Below, piece after piece: positions 8,476 through 16,729 of a stretch of 64,000 nt of DNA. Both the position numbers and the translations under genes were made by a program. The DNA comes from Shewanella fidelis ATCC BAA-318. GTDB lineage: Bacteria > Pseudomonadota > Gammaproteobacteria > Enterobacterales > Shewanellaceae. Each line of letters begins with the position of its first letter. Position 1 is the first letter of the stretch. The notes below the pieces were generated by a model. The model was not told where the DNA came from and did no database searches. It saw only the letters and a list, made by a program, of their open reading frames with translations. Location: NCBI RefSeq assembly GCF_000518605.1, contig NZ_KI912462.1, positions 141,381-205,380 on the forward strand, given 5' to 3'.

Positions 8476-8492
8476 TTTTGGAACTCATTCCA
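8476..8492. promoter_or_regulatory. Candidate operator, distal arm
   Basis: TTTTGGAACTCATTCCA is the exact reverse complement of the site at 8364-8380. The arms start 112 bp apart, a distance compatible with binding of two dimers or with a DNA loop. Confidence 0.5.
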
Positions 8493-8768
8493 AATACCAA
8501 TCAAGTGCAAGCAATCAAACAAAAAGTCCGCGTTATTACTGAGTTTGCGCGATTTTATTTGCATTATTTTTTAAGTGGTATATTTCTGTTGCCCCAAGCT
8601 TAATCGCCATACCGAATGCCTACAGCAAAAAGTAACTGACTTGTAAACAAAAAGCCTTTATCGACATCTGAAATTGATTGTTTTCGGGCTTACAACTATG
8701 TGTCATCATTAAGCTATCGCTGATAAATCTGCTATAGCAATCATGCCCAATACTCAAAAGTAACCAAT

Positions 8769-9701
8769 ATGGAATTAGAAGAGATTTACCGCCAAGATCT
8801 CAGCCTGCTTATCGCACTGCAAATTTTGGTTGAAGAGCGCAGTGTCACTTTAGCTGCTAAACGCCTGCATTTAAGTCAGTCGGCCACCAGCCGTATTCTT
8901 GCGCGCCTGAGGGAAATGCTCGACGACCCGTTATTTTCTCGTGTTGGCCAGCAGTTAGTACCCACCTCTTTTGCACTCGAGTGCTACCAACAGTTGCGCC
9001 AACCCACCGGGCAGTTAATAGAATTACTGACACCTAAAGCTTTTGTGCCGCAGGAGTGTCAGCAGCAGTTTTCTATCGCTGCCACAGACTATGCCATGCA
9101 AGCACTTATTCCGTTTATTTTGCCGAATATTTATCAGCAAGCACCCAATATACGCCTCGAAATTGTGCCAGTGCAGCAAAAAGAGCTGCAAGCCCAGCTA
9201 AGCGTAAAAGGCGCAGACATGGCGATTTGCCGTGCAATTGGTCAAACAGGAAATCTGCAACACACCTTTCTTGGCAAAGTAGGCGTGAGCTGTTTAGTTT
9301 CGCCCAATCACCCGTTGGCCGATAGTGACATTAGCCTTGAAGATTACCTGCATTACCCCCATGCCACGATTGCAATTAGTGATGGAGTCAAAGCATTGCT
9401 CGATGACGCTATCAGTCAGTACCCGCCACGTACTGAACTGTTAAGGACACCACATTTAGATACAGCGTTAGCGCTGCAATCGGTTAATCCGCTAATTATT
9501 ACCGTACCAGAGGGCATGGCAGCCATCGCCGCCGAGCGCCACCGCCTCAAGGTAAAACCACTGCCGTTTAAGCTACAAAGTTTAGATTACAACCTGTTTT
9601 GGCATTCACGCTGTGAACAAGACAAGGCACAAAAATGGTTACGCCAACAGATAGCCAGTGCCACCCAAACAATCCTTTCACAGACACCACAAAACAGTTA
9701 G
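8769..9701 (+). CDS. LysR family regulator, likely of ardAB/dddY
   Basis: A 310-residue LysR protein of the NodD/SyrM-like subgroup, recognisable by the N-terminal DLSLLIALQILVEERSVT and the HTH LAAKRLHLSQSATSRILARLRE. The effector domain runs from about residue 95. It is divergent from ardA and convergent with acuI, placing it between the two acrylate-reducing systems, so acrylate or DMSP sensing is a reasonable guess. Two further LysR proteins here (16730, 30243) share the same opening pattern and seem to be paralogues with other targets. Confidence 0.88.
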   Translation: MELEEIYRQDLSLLIALQILVEERSVTLAAKRLHLSQSATSRILARLREMLDDPLFSRVGQQLVPTSFALECYQQLRQPTGQLIELLTPKAFVPQECQQQFSIAATDYAMQALIPFILPNIYQQAPNIRLEIVPVQQKELQAQLSVKGADMAICRAIGQTGNLQHTFLGKVGVSCLVSPNHPLADSDISLEDYLHYPHATIAISDGVKALLDDAISQYPPRTELLRTPHLDTALALQSVNPLIITVPEGMAAIAAERHRLKVKPLPFKLQSLDYNLFWHSRCEQDKAQKWLRQQIASATQTILSQTPQNS

Positions 9702-9720
9702 CCTTGCTCTGCCGCGTACA

Positions 9721-9749
9721 AAAAAGCCCAGCAATTTGCTGGGCTTTAG
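9721..9749. terminator. Bidirectional intrinsic terminator
   Basis: Stem AAAGCCCAGCA / TGCTGGGCTTT with a short TTT-containing loop and A/T tracts. It is shared by the convergent LysR and acuI genes. Confidence 0.85.
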
Positions 9750-9765
9750 TTTGATTGATTGCAAC

Positions 9766-10746
9766 TTAAAGCTGAACTAATACTCGACCTGTCACTTGGC
9801 CTTTAATAATACGCTGTGCATATTCAGGCACTTGTTCAAGTGCGATAGTCTCACAAGCATCTTCAAAATAACTTTCAGGTAATAAGTTAAGTACCGCTTG
9901 CCATGCCGCTTGGCGCTTTTCAAATGGACAAGCAACTGAGTCAACACCCAGTAGATTCACGCCACGCAAGATAAATGGCATAACCGTTGTTGGCAGTGCA
10001 AAACCACCCGCTAATCCACAGATTGCCGCCGCACCGCCGTAGTTCATTTGTGCCAATGCACTTGCCAATACTTTATTACCAACCGTATCAACCACACCTG
10101 CCCAACGCTGCTTTTCAAGTGGACGAGCATCGCCTTCAAGCTCGCTACGGTCAATCACTTCACTTGCACCTAACTTAGTTAGTAGTGCACTGTTTTGTGC
10201 CACACGACCAGAGCTTGCTACAACACGATAACCTAACTGCGCTAGCAAGGTCACCGCAACTGAGCCAACACCACCACTGGCGCCGGTCACTAAAATATCA
10301 CCATCAGCAGGCTTAATGCCGGCATTTTGTAAAGCTTGTACACATAGCATAGCGGTTAAGCCAGCAGTACCAATTTGCATCGCTTTAGCAGCGTCACAAT
10401 TACTTGGCATAGGCACTAACCAATCTGCTTTAACGCGGGCTTTTTCAGCAAGGCCACCCCAATGGTTTTCACCTACGCCCCAACCAGTCAGAATCACCTT
10501 ATCGCCAGCTTTATAACGCGCATCACTCGACTCAAGTACAGTGCCTGCAAAATCGATCCCCGGAACCATAGGGAAATTACGAATAATTTTGCCAACACCC
10601 GTTACCGCTAAACCATCTTTATAGTTAAGTGATGAGCAAGCCACATCAACTAAGACTTCGCCTTCAGGCAGATCGGTTTCTGCAATTTGGCAAACGTTAG
10701 CGATAGTTAGCTTTTCTTCTTGGGTTAAAACCAGTGCGTTAAACAT
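9766..10746 (-). CDS. acuI: Acryloyl-CoA reductase (NADPH), AcuI/YhdH family
   Basis: A 326-residue medium-chain dehydrogenase/reductase of the YhdH/AcuI subgroup. It has the GroES-like N-terminal half (SSLNYKDGLAVTG, PMVPGIDFAGTV) and the Rossmann motif TGASGGVGSVAV near residue 153. No zinc-binding Cys cluster is seen, as expected for this quinone-reductase-like branch. AcuI reduces acryloyl-CoA to propionyl-CoA and protects DMSP-degrading cells from acrylate toxicity. Here it complements the periplasmic acrylate reductase by dealing with acrylate that enters the cytoplasm. It is convergent with the LysR gene and divergent from the aldehyde dehydrogenase gene. Confidence 0.9.
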   Translation of the reverse strand: MFNALVLTQEEKLTIANVCQIAETDLPEGEVLVDVACSSLNYKDGLAVTGVGKIIRNFPMVPGIDFAGTVLESSDARYKAGDKVILTGWGVGENHWGGLAEKARVKADWLVPMPSNCDAAKAMQIGTAGLTAMLCVQALQNAGIKPADGDILVTGASGGVGSVAVTLLAQLGYRVVASSGRVAQNSALLTKLGASEVIDRSELEGDARPLEKQRWAGVVDTVGNKVLASALAQMNYGGAAAICGLAGGFALPTTVMPFILRGVNLLGVDSVACPFEKRQAAWQAVLNLLPESYFEDACETIALEQVPEYAQRIIKGQVTGRVLVQL

Positions 10747-10991
10747 AACAAGTTCCTATTTAAACTGATGACAAAAGCATAGGCTATAAATAACCATGAA
10801 TGAAGTGCATATTTTGCATTAAAGCAATGCGTCACATGCATACATAAGAAATAAGCCAAGCAAATGATCTTGCTCTACCAGATTAGACTAAATAATTAAC
10901 CTATCGCTAGTCGACTTTATTCCTATACAGCAGCCGCTCTTTTATAGACTACACTGAGTTGTCGAACAAAAAACGTACAAGGAAGATAAGT

Positions 10992-12512
10992 ATGATTTAT
11001 AACAAGCCAGGCACACCCGGCGCAAAGGTTAACTTCAAGTCACAGTACCAAAATTTCATTGGTGGTGAGTGGGTTAAACCCGTAAACGGCCTCTATTTTG
11101 ACAACAGCTCACCGGTGGACGGCCAAGTATTCTGCCAAGTCCCGCGCTCAGATAATCACGACATTGAATTAGCACTGGATGCCGCCCATGCCGTCAAAGA
11201 CACTTGGGGTAAAACCGCAGTGACTGAACGCGCTAATATCTTGCTACGCATTGCCGATCGCATCGAGCAAAACATCGAAAGCTTAGCCATAGCTGAAACT
11301 TGGGATAACGGCAAAGCCGTGCGCGAAACTCTCGCCGCAGATCTCCCCTTAGTTGTCGATCATTTCCGCTATTTTGCCGGCTGTATTCGCGCCCAAGAAG
11401 GCAGTGCCGCAGATATTGACGCCAATACGGTAAGCTATCACTTCCCTGAGCCTCTTGGGGTTGTTGGGCAAATAATTCCATGGAACTTTCCACTATTGAT
11501 GGCAGCCTGGAAAATAGCGCCAGCACTCGCAGCCGGTAACTGCATTGTGTTAAAGCCTGCTGAGCAAACTCCAGCGTCACTGATGGTCATGCTTGAGCTT
11601 ATTGAGGACCTATTACCAAAAGGTGTGCTCAATGTGGTTAACGGCTTTGGCGCAGAAGCAGGTCAAGCTTTAGCAACTAGCAGTCGCATTGCCAAACTGG
11701 CATTTACTGGCTCAACTGAAGTCGGTCATCATATTTTAAAATGCGCCGCCGACTCACTTATCCCATCTACCGTTGAGCTTGGCGGTAAATCCCCTAATAT
11801 TTACTTTGCTGACGTCATGGATCATGAAGATGAATATCTAGATAAAGCCGTTGAAGGCATGCTACTGGCCTTTTTCAATCAAGGTGAAGTTTGCACTTGC
11901 CCTTCACGAGTACTGATCCACGAAGGCATTTACGATAAGTTTATCGCTAAGGTGATTGAGCGCAGCAAAACCATCAAACAGAGCAACCCGCTCGATACCG
12001 ACACTCAGGTTGGCGCACAAGCCTCGCAGGAGCAGTTTGATAAGATCTTAAGCTATTTGCAGATAGGTAAAGATGAGGGGGCAGAAGTGCTACTAGGCGG
12101 CGATTTATGTCAGCTAAGTGGCGAACACAGCCAAGGGTTTTATATTAGCCCTACCATTCTAAAAGGCACTAATGACATGCGCATCTTCCAAGAAGAAATT
12201 TTTGGCCCAGTGATCTCAGTGACCACCTTTAAAGATGAGGCCGAAGCCTTAGCGATAGCTAACGATACTGAATATGGCTTAGGCGCGGGCGTGTGGACCC
12301 GTGACATGAATACTGCCCAACGTATGGGACGTGGCATACAAGCTGGCCGCGTGTGGATTAACTGTTATCATGCCTATCCTGCTCACGCAGCATTTGGCGG
12401 TTATAAAAAGTCAGGGATCGGCCGCGAAACCCACAAGATGATGCTAGATCATTATCAAAACACCAAAAACCTATTAATCAGCTACGACGTTAATCCACTC
12501 GGCTTCTTCTAA
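10992..12512 (+). CDS. aldB: NAD(P)-dependent aldehyde dehydrogenase, AldB/ExaC type
   Basis: A 506-residue cytoplasmic aldehyde dehydrogenase that closely follows E. coli AldB along its length (YHFPEPLGVVGQIIPWNFPLLMA, FTGSTEVG, ELGGKSPN, catalytic Cys in NQGEVCTCPSR, ETHKMMLDHYQ near the C-terminus). The ATG at 10992 is preferred because AGGAAG lies 7 nt upstream and the protein then begins like AldB/ExaC; an in-frame start at 10959 lacks a ribosome site. It oxidises short aldehydes to acids. It is followed, after 196 bp, by the YjjI/YjjW glycyl-radical pair, whose product could be its substrate. Confidence 0.9.
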   Translation: MIYNKPGTPGAKVNFKSQYQNFIGGEWVKPVNGLYFDNSSPVDGQVFCQVPRSDNHDIELALDAAHAVKDTWGKTAVTERANILLRIADRIEQNIESLAIAETWDNGKAVRETLAADLPLVVDHFRYFAGCIRAQEGSAADIDANTVSYHFPEPLGVVGQIIPWNFPLLMAAWKIAPALAAGNCIVLKPAEQTPASLMVMLELIEDLLPKGVLNVVNGFGAEAGQALATSSRIAKLAFTGSTEVGHHILKCAADSLIPSTVELGGKSPNIYFADVMDHEDEYLDKAVEGMLLAFFNQGEVCTCPSRVLIHEGIYDKFIAKVIERSKTIKQSNPLDTDTQVGAQASQEQFDKILSYLQIGKDEGAEVLLGGDLCQLSGEHSQGFYISPTILKGTNDMRIFQEEIFGPVISVTTFKDEAEALAIANDTEYGLGAGVWTRDMNTAQRMGRGIQAGRVWINCYHAYPAHAAFGGYKKSGIGRETHKMMLDHYQNTKNLLISYDVNPLGFF

Positions 12513-12521
12513 GCTTAATAG

Positions 12522-12547
12522 GCAGGCTAACGCCTTGGTTAGCCTGC
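12522..12547 (+). terminator. Hairpin after aldB (weak terminator)
   Basis: Stem GCAGGCTAAC / GTTAGCCTGC with a short loop, just past the aldB stop. It is followed by a pyrimidine-rich (CCTCTCTGTC) rather than a pure T tract, so termination efficiency is uncertain. Confidence 0.5.
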
Positions 12548-12708
12548 TCCTCTCTGTCACTCACTGCCACTTGCCACAAGATCGACAAAGTTGCGATCTC
12601 ACGCTGGCGATTTCCATATTGGAAATCACTATTTAGCAGTTTTTCACTATCTGAATTCAATCTCTAAGCAGTAAAATCTCAGCAAAACATCTTTGTGGAT
12701 ATTGCACC

Positions 12709-14262
12709 ATGACACCGCAAGCGCGATTCGCTGAAATTAGCCGTAACCCTCTATTATCACCAAAACAAAAATCTGGTTTACTCGCCTTAGAAGCCGAAGC
12801 ATCTATACCTTATGTCGCGATCTCTGCTGCAGTAAAGCAAGCAATGGCACAAGGGGCTATTTGCGACATGTTTGAAGGCCACGCACCATTTAAGCCACGT
12901 TATGTGTTGCCCGACTATGCCAAATACTTGAAAAACGGCTCTGAATACTTAGAGTTAGCTCCAGCACAAGATCTTGATGAAGCACTTAATGCGTTGACTA
13001 TCATTTACCATCACGTGCCATCGGTCACCAATATCCCAGTTTACTTAGGCCAGCTTGATGATGTGCTATTGCCCTATTGCCAAGGCTTAGATGACGACAC
13101 GATTTATCGTAAGCTTAAGCTGTTTTGGATCATGTTAGATCGCACCTTGCCTGATGCCTTTATGCACGTAAACATCGGTCCGACAGACAACATCGTTTGC
13201 CGTACCATTTTGCGCATCGATGCTGAACTCAAGCAGATCGCGCCAAACCTAACCTTTATGTACGATCCCGCCGTCACTCCAGATGAGCTGCTGCAGATTG
13301 CCGCCAGCAATATTTGTGAATGTAGTAAGCCACACATCGCCAACTACCCTATTCACGCCAGCACATTTGATCAGCAAGGTTTTGGTATTGTCAGCTGTTA
13401 TAACTCACTGCCGTTAGCCGGTGGCGCTAACACTTTAGTCCGCCTGAATTTAAAAGAAGTGGCGCTACAAGCCAGCAGCATAGGTGACTTTTTTACCAAT
13501 GTATTGCCACACTATTGCCAGCTGACTTTTGAATTAATCGATGCTCGCGCCACATTCTTACACCAAGAATCAAACTTCTTTAATAGCTTTTTAGTGCAAG
13601 AAGGCCTTATCGAAGAGTCACGCTTTGCACCTATGTTTGGTATCTACGGCATGGCTGAAGCCGTTAATATTTTACAAGGCACACCAGACTTTAACGAAGA
13701 CAGCTTAGATAAACCAAGTAACCATTATGGGCATAATGCTGCTGCCAACGAACTCGGACATCAAATCTCTAAAGCACTCGATGCCATCGTTAAATCGACA
13801 CCAGTAAAATTCGGGTATAACGGCCGCGCACTATTGCACTCACAAGGTGGCATGAATACAGATAGGGATGTGACCCCAGGCGTGCGTATTCCTTACGGTA
13901 CCGAACCCAATCCAATTACTCATATTCAAGCATTGGCCGAGCATCACCAATATTACACCTCTGGCATTAGCGATATTCTGACTATCGATGAGACCGTTAA
14001 GGCCAATCCACAAGCCATGATGCAGCTATGTAAGGGCGCACTCAAGCTAGGTTTCCGCGAATTTAGTGCTAACGTCGCGACTAACGATTTAGTTCGAGTA
14101 ACCGGTTATATGGTCAAATTGTCGGATATTGCTCGCTATAAAGAGCAAGGCTCGCGTACTAACACCACCAGCTTAGGTGCCGATGCCGCGCAAAATACCA
14201 ATATTTTAGCGCGTCAACCAAGAGTGGTCGCCCACGAACTAACGCCAGCGCATAGCAAGTAA
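12709..14262 (+). CDS. yjjI: YjjI-family glycyl-radical enzyme
   Basis: A 517-residue oxygen-sensitive glycyl-radical enzyme of the YjjI family (E. coli YjjI is about the same length). The glycyl-radical motif RVTGY is present with the radical Gly at residue 466. A candidate active-site Cys sits in the FGIVSCYNSLPLAGG loop. YjjI is shorter than pyruvate formate-lyase, and I do not know an established substrate. The dedicated activase follows at 15 bp spacing, so the two form an operon for anaerobic growth. The neighbouring aldehyde dehydrogenase hints at an aldehyde product, but that is inference. Confidence 0.9.
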   Translation: MTPQARFAEISRNPLLSPKQKSGLLALEAEASIPYVAISAAVKQAMAQGAICDMFEGHAPFKPRYVLPDYAKYLKNGSEYLELAPAQDLDEALNALTIIYHHVPSVTNIPVYLGQLDDVLLPYCQGLDDDTIYRKLKLFWIMLDRTLPDAFMHVNIGPTDNIVCRTILRIDAELKQIAPNLTFMYDPAVTPDELLQIAASNICECSKPHIANYPIHASTFDQQGFGIVSCYNSLPLAGGANTLVRLNLKEVALQASSIGDFFTNVLPHYCQLTFELIDARATFLHQESNFFNSFLVQEGLIEESRFAPMFGIYGMAEAVNILQGTPDFNEDSLDKPSNHYGHNAAANELGHQISKALDAIVKSTPVKFGYNGRALLHSQGGMNTDRDVTPGVRIPYGTEPNPITHIQALAEHHQYYTSGISDILTIDETVKANPQAMMQLCKGALKLGFREFSANVATNDLVRVTGYMVKLSDIARYKEQGSRTNTTSLGADAAQNTNILARQPRVVAHELTPAHSK

Positions 14263-14277
14263 TCCTAGGTAATATTG

Positions 14278-15156
14278 ATGGGCAGAGTAGCCACAGTTAA
14301 CAACATCATTAACTTCTCTTGTGTTGATGGTCCCGGCAGTCGCTTAGTGATCTTTATGCAAGGGTGTAACTTTAACTGTAAAAACTGCCACAACCCTTAC
14401 ACCATAGATATGTGTGACAGTTGTGGTGATTGTGTGGCTAGCTGCCCAGCAAACGCGTTGTCACTGACTCACAATGCTCAGGGGAAACCTAAAGTTGAGT
14501 GGCACAGTGAACTCTGTACTCAATGCGATACCTGTTTATCCATCTGCCCTAAGCAATCTAGCCCTAAGACTCGCCAATACAGCGTGCCGCAAGTGCTAGC
14601 ACTTATTCGCAAGCAAGTGTTTTTTATCAACGGTATAACGGTTAGCGGCGGCGAAGCAACGCTGCAACTGCCGTTTATTATTGAACTATTTCAAGCCATA
14701 AAAAGCAGCGACGATTTAAGCCATTTAAGCTGTATGATTGACAGCAACGGCTACTTAGCCACAAACGCTTGGCAGCAAGTGATGCCTTACTTAGATGGCG
14801 CCATGATTGATTTAAAGTCATGGCAACAGCAAACGCACCGTTACATCACTAACCGCGATAACCACAGGGTATTTGCCAGTCTAAAGTTATTGGCAGAGCA
14901 AGATAAGCTGTATGAGATCCGCTTATTGCATATCCCTGGAGTGAGTGATTTTGATAGCGAAATCGATGCAGTGGCGGCTTACTTAAAACAGCTACCAGCC
15001 AGTGTTAGAGTCAAGCTTAATGCGTTTCAGCAACATGGAGTCACCGGAGAAGCCCGTCTTTGGGAGTCTTGCACTGAACAGCAGATGCAAACGTTAGCAG
15101 CACGGCTAACTGAACGTGGTGTGGCTAATCTTATATTACCCAATGTTTATTTGTAG
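14278..15156 (+). CDS. yjjW: YjjW glycyl-radical enzyme activase (radical SAM)
   Basis: A 292-residue radical SAM activase that would install the glycyl radical in YjjI. The SAM cluster motif CNFNCKNC is near residue 30. It is followed by a ferredoxin-like insert with two more cluster motifs (CDSCGDCVASCP and CTQCDTCLSICP), as in other GRE activases with auxiliary clusters. ATG at 14278 is used; a TTG codon directly precedes it in frame. It lies 15 bp downstream of yjjI on the same strand. Confidence 0.92.
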   Translation: MGRVATVNNIINFSCVDGPGSRLVIFMQGCNFNCKNCHNPYTIDMCDSCGDCVASCPANALSLTHNAQGKPKVEWHSELCTQCDTCLSICPKQSSPKTRQYSVPQVLALIRKQVFFINGITVSGGEATLQLPFIIELFQAIKSSDDLSHLSCMIDSNGYLATNAWQQVMPYLDGAMIDLKSWQQQTHRYITNRDNHRVFASLKLLAEQDKLYEIRLLHIPGVSDFDSEIDAVAAYLKQLPASVRVKLNAFQQHGVTGEARLWESCTEQQMQTLAARLTERGVANLILPNVYL

Positions 15157-15240
15157 GCGTTCTTGCCCGCCGAGTGTAGGCGCTTTAGGTTCAAGCGCTG
15201 AACCTTTGGGTTGCGTGTTCATAGGTAGTATTTGCTGTAT

Positions 15241-15306
15241 CTTCCAACATCAGTGGTTCCAATGGCTTGCAGCCGGCGTTTTGATACGCGGTTCTAGCCA
15301 ACGCAT
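15241..15306. repeat. Intergenic repeat, copy 1 (short form)
   Basis: Begins CTTCCAACATCAGTGGTTCC and ends GGTTCTAGCCAACGC. It can fold into small hairpins: GGCT/AGCC around TGC and GCGT/ACGC around TTTGAT. It is very similar to copy 2. Confidence 0.8.
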
Positions 15307-15364
15307 TAGGGCAATCAAAGATAGAACCTTGCATTGCTCAGTTTCTTTTGAAGCATCAAACCAA

Positions 15365-15430
15365 CTTCCAGCATTGGTGGTTCCAATGGCTTGCAGCCAG
15401 CGTTTTGATACGCGGTTCTAGCCAACGCGT
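15365..15430. repeat. Intergenic repeat, copy 2 (short form)
   Basis: Nearly identical to copy 1, starting CTTCCAGCATTGGTGGTTCC and ending GGTTCTAGCCAACGC. It starts 124 bp after copy 1. The short TTGG/CCAA hairpin is intact here. Confidence 0.8.
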
Positions 15431-15495
15431 TAACGCTAGGTAGAATCTACAGCAGTGAACCTTTAGATTCTTCATCACTTGAATCTTCAAACCAA

Positions 15496-15640
15496 CTTCC
15501 AGCATTGGTGGTTCCAATGGCCTGCAGCCGGCGTATGTGTAGACGCTGCCGTGACACGCTACTAGTCCATCCATGGAAGCTCGGCCATGACGTCCATGTC
15601 ATGGACGGTCACGGCCGCATCTACACTAGGTTGGAACAGC
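15496..15640. repeat. Intergenic repeat, copy 3 (long hairpin form)
   Basis: Shares the ~42-bp head of copies 1-2, then has a large hairpin in place of the short tail. The arms are 15537-15555 and 15608-15626 (17 of 19 bp paired). Inside is a further small palindrome around GTCCATGTCATGGAC. A GGTTGGAAC segment follows. Confidence 0.75.
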
Positions 15641-15730
15641 GTAACTTTTAGCTTATGGCGTATTTTTTGAGTGGCAAAAATCTAAAGCGCTGAACCTTTG
15701 GGTTGTTCGTTATTTGAATCTTCAAACTAA

Positions 15731-15870
15731 CTTCCAACATTGGTGGTTCCAATGGCTTGCAGCCGGCGTATGTGTAGATACTTCTTAGGCACGCTTTACG
15801 TCATCCCTGACCGCTCTGCGAAAACATCCATGTTTTCGAAGGCCTAAGCCGCATCTACACTGGGTTAGAA
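15731..15870. repeat. Intergenic repeat, copy 4 (long hairpin form)
   Basis: Same head as the other copies, with hairpin arms 15772-15790 and 15842-15860 (16 of 19 bp paired). A nested perfect stem CGAAAACA / TGTTTTCG lies at 15819-15838. The loop sequence differs from copy 3 while the outer GTGTAGAT...ATCTACAC arms are kept. Confidence 0.75.
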
Positions 15871-15946
15871 AAGCAGAAAAGTTTCACCTATTGCGTTCTC
15901 AACAAAGAGCAAAAGACTTAGATTCGCATAAGACTCACAGGGAACA

Positions 15947-16308
15947 CCGATTCCCCATCGGAGTTACCGAGGTCATTGAAGATAAATCGCGTGAGCGAGT
16001 CATGGATGACGAGGTAGCCTTAGTAGAGCCATGGATGGCGATTCTGAGGCGATAGCGATTTTCGAAAATGACTGAGGATCAACAACTTCGTCGGGGGCGG
16101 CAGGGGAGATCCAAGAGGGGATTGCTGTTGATCCCCTCTTGGCCGAGTGTGAGCAGGAAGCTCACGACCTTTATCAAACGAAGTTTGATTACTCAAGTTC
16201 AGGCGCAGCCTGATAAGTGGCAAAGCCACAATATGAATGGTTAGACAGAGTCTAACCATCAACCCAAACTGCAAAGCAAAAAAAAGCATCCCAATGGGAT
16301 GCTTTTTT
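15947..16308. repeat. Run of closely spaced short hairpins
   Basis: Perfect or near-perfect stems follow one another: CCGA/TCGG 15947-15961, TCGC/GCGA 15987-15998, GTCAT/ATGAC 15999-16010, GCCAT/ATGGC 16028-16039, ATTTTCGAAAAT 16058-16069, CCAAGAGGGGAT with its complement 16111-16142, GTGAGC/GCTCAC 16149-16165, ATCAAAC/GTTTGAT 16173-16189, TCAGGC/GCCTGA 16199-16213, GTGGC/GCCAC 16217-16229, ATGGTTAGAC with its complement 16237-16259, and the terminal stem 16278-16308. Many loops are only 2-5 nt. No coding content was seen. Confidence 0.75.
16278..16308. terminator. Intrinsic terminator-like hairpin
   Basis: Stem AAAAAAGCATCCC / GGGATGCTTTTTT with loop AAT and T-tracts on both strands. It closes the hairpin run and would stop transcripts arriving from either side. 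Confidence 0.75.
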
Positions 16309-16729
16309 GTTTTACTGCCTAAGATAAAACTCAACTACTTAGACTTTCAAAGTTACTCGTAAGTAACTTAATGGGTATCCGATAATGTACGCAAGAGTCG
16401 GATTGAAAAGTAGTCCGGTCGAAGCTTCTAATAGCAATGCCTCAGCTCTGTCGAATCCGGCCCAGCCAGCGGAGCTAGCTAATGTCGAACTCCCAGTCGA
16501 TTGAGTCCTCGTTATATCGTTGAACACTCCGACCTAAACCGCTGAGTTCAAACTAGCAAAAAAATGTGACGCACGTCAACACTTTTATTTTACAGATTTA
16601 AATATTGATTAACATTCGCTCTAAAACGAATAATCCTGATGTTGAATACCAGAGCAAACCAATACAACATAATCCACTAATATTGCATCAGCTAACATTG
16701 CAGCTATCACAGTAAAATTAGCAACCAAA

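Larger units (their letters stand above)
8317..8768. other. Divergent promoter region between ardA and the LysR gene
   Basis: A 452-bp AT-rich gap between divergent genes. It contains a perfect inverted pair of a 17-bp sequence (8364-8380 and 8476-8492) separated by 95 bp. The pair is closer to ardA than to the LysR gene. No gene was found; a 68-codon frame across it has no ribosome site and no recognisable content. Confidence 0.7.
15157..16729. other. 1.57-kb non-coding region of repeats and hairpins
   Basis: No credible gene was found between yjjW and the LysR gene. The left half (15190-15870) holds four copies of a GGTTCCAATGG-type repeat, two carrying long hairpin inserts. The middle (15947-16308) is a run of about twelve short hairpins ending in a terminator. 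The right part (16320-16620) has no recognisable content apart from small inverted repeats. Short open frames here follow the repeats and lack ribosome sites. Confidence 0.75.

Noticed and set aside
15241..15870. Integron attC sites or a cassette array
   Set aside because: No paired GTTRRRY/RYYYAAC boxes at the ends, no cassette genes between copies and no integrase.
16020..16527. Short minus-strand open frames of 104 and 62 codons near 16.0-16.5 kb
   Set aside because: The first runs through the hairpin array; the second has no ribosome site or known content. Both are probably chance frames.
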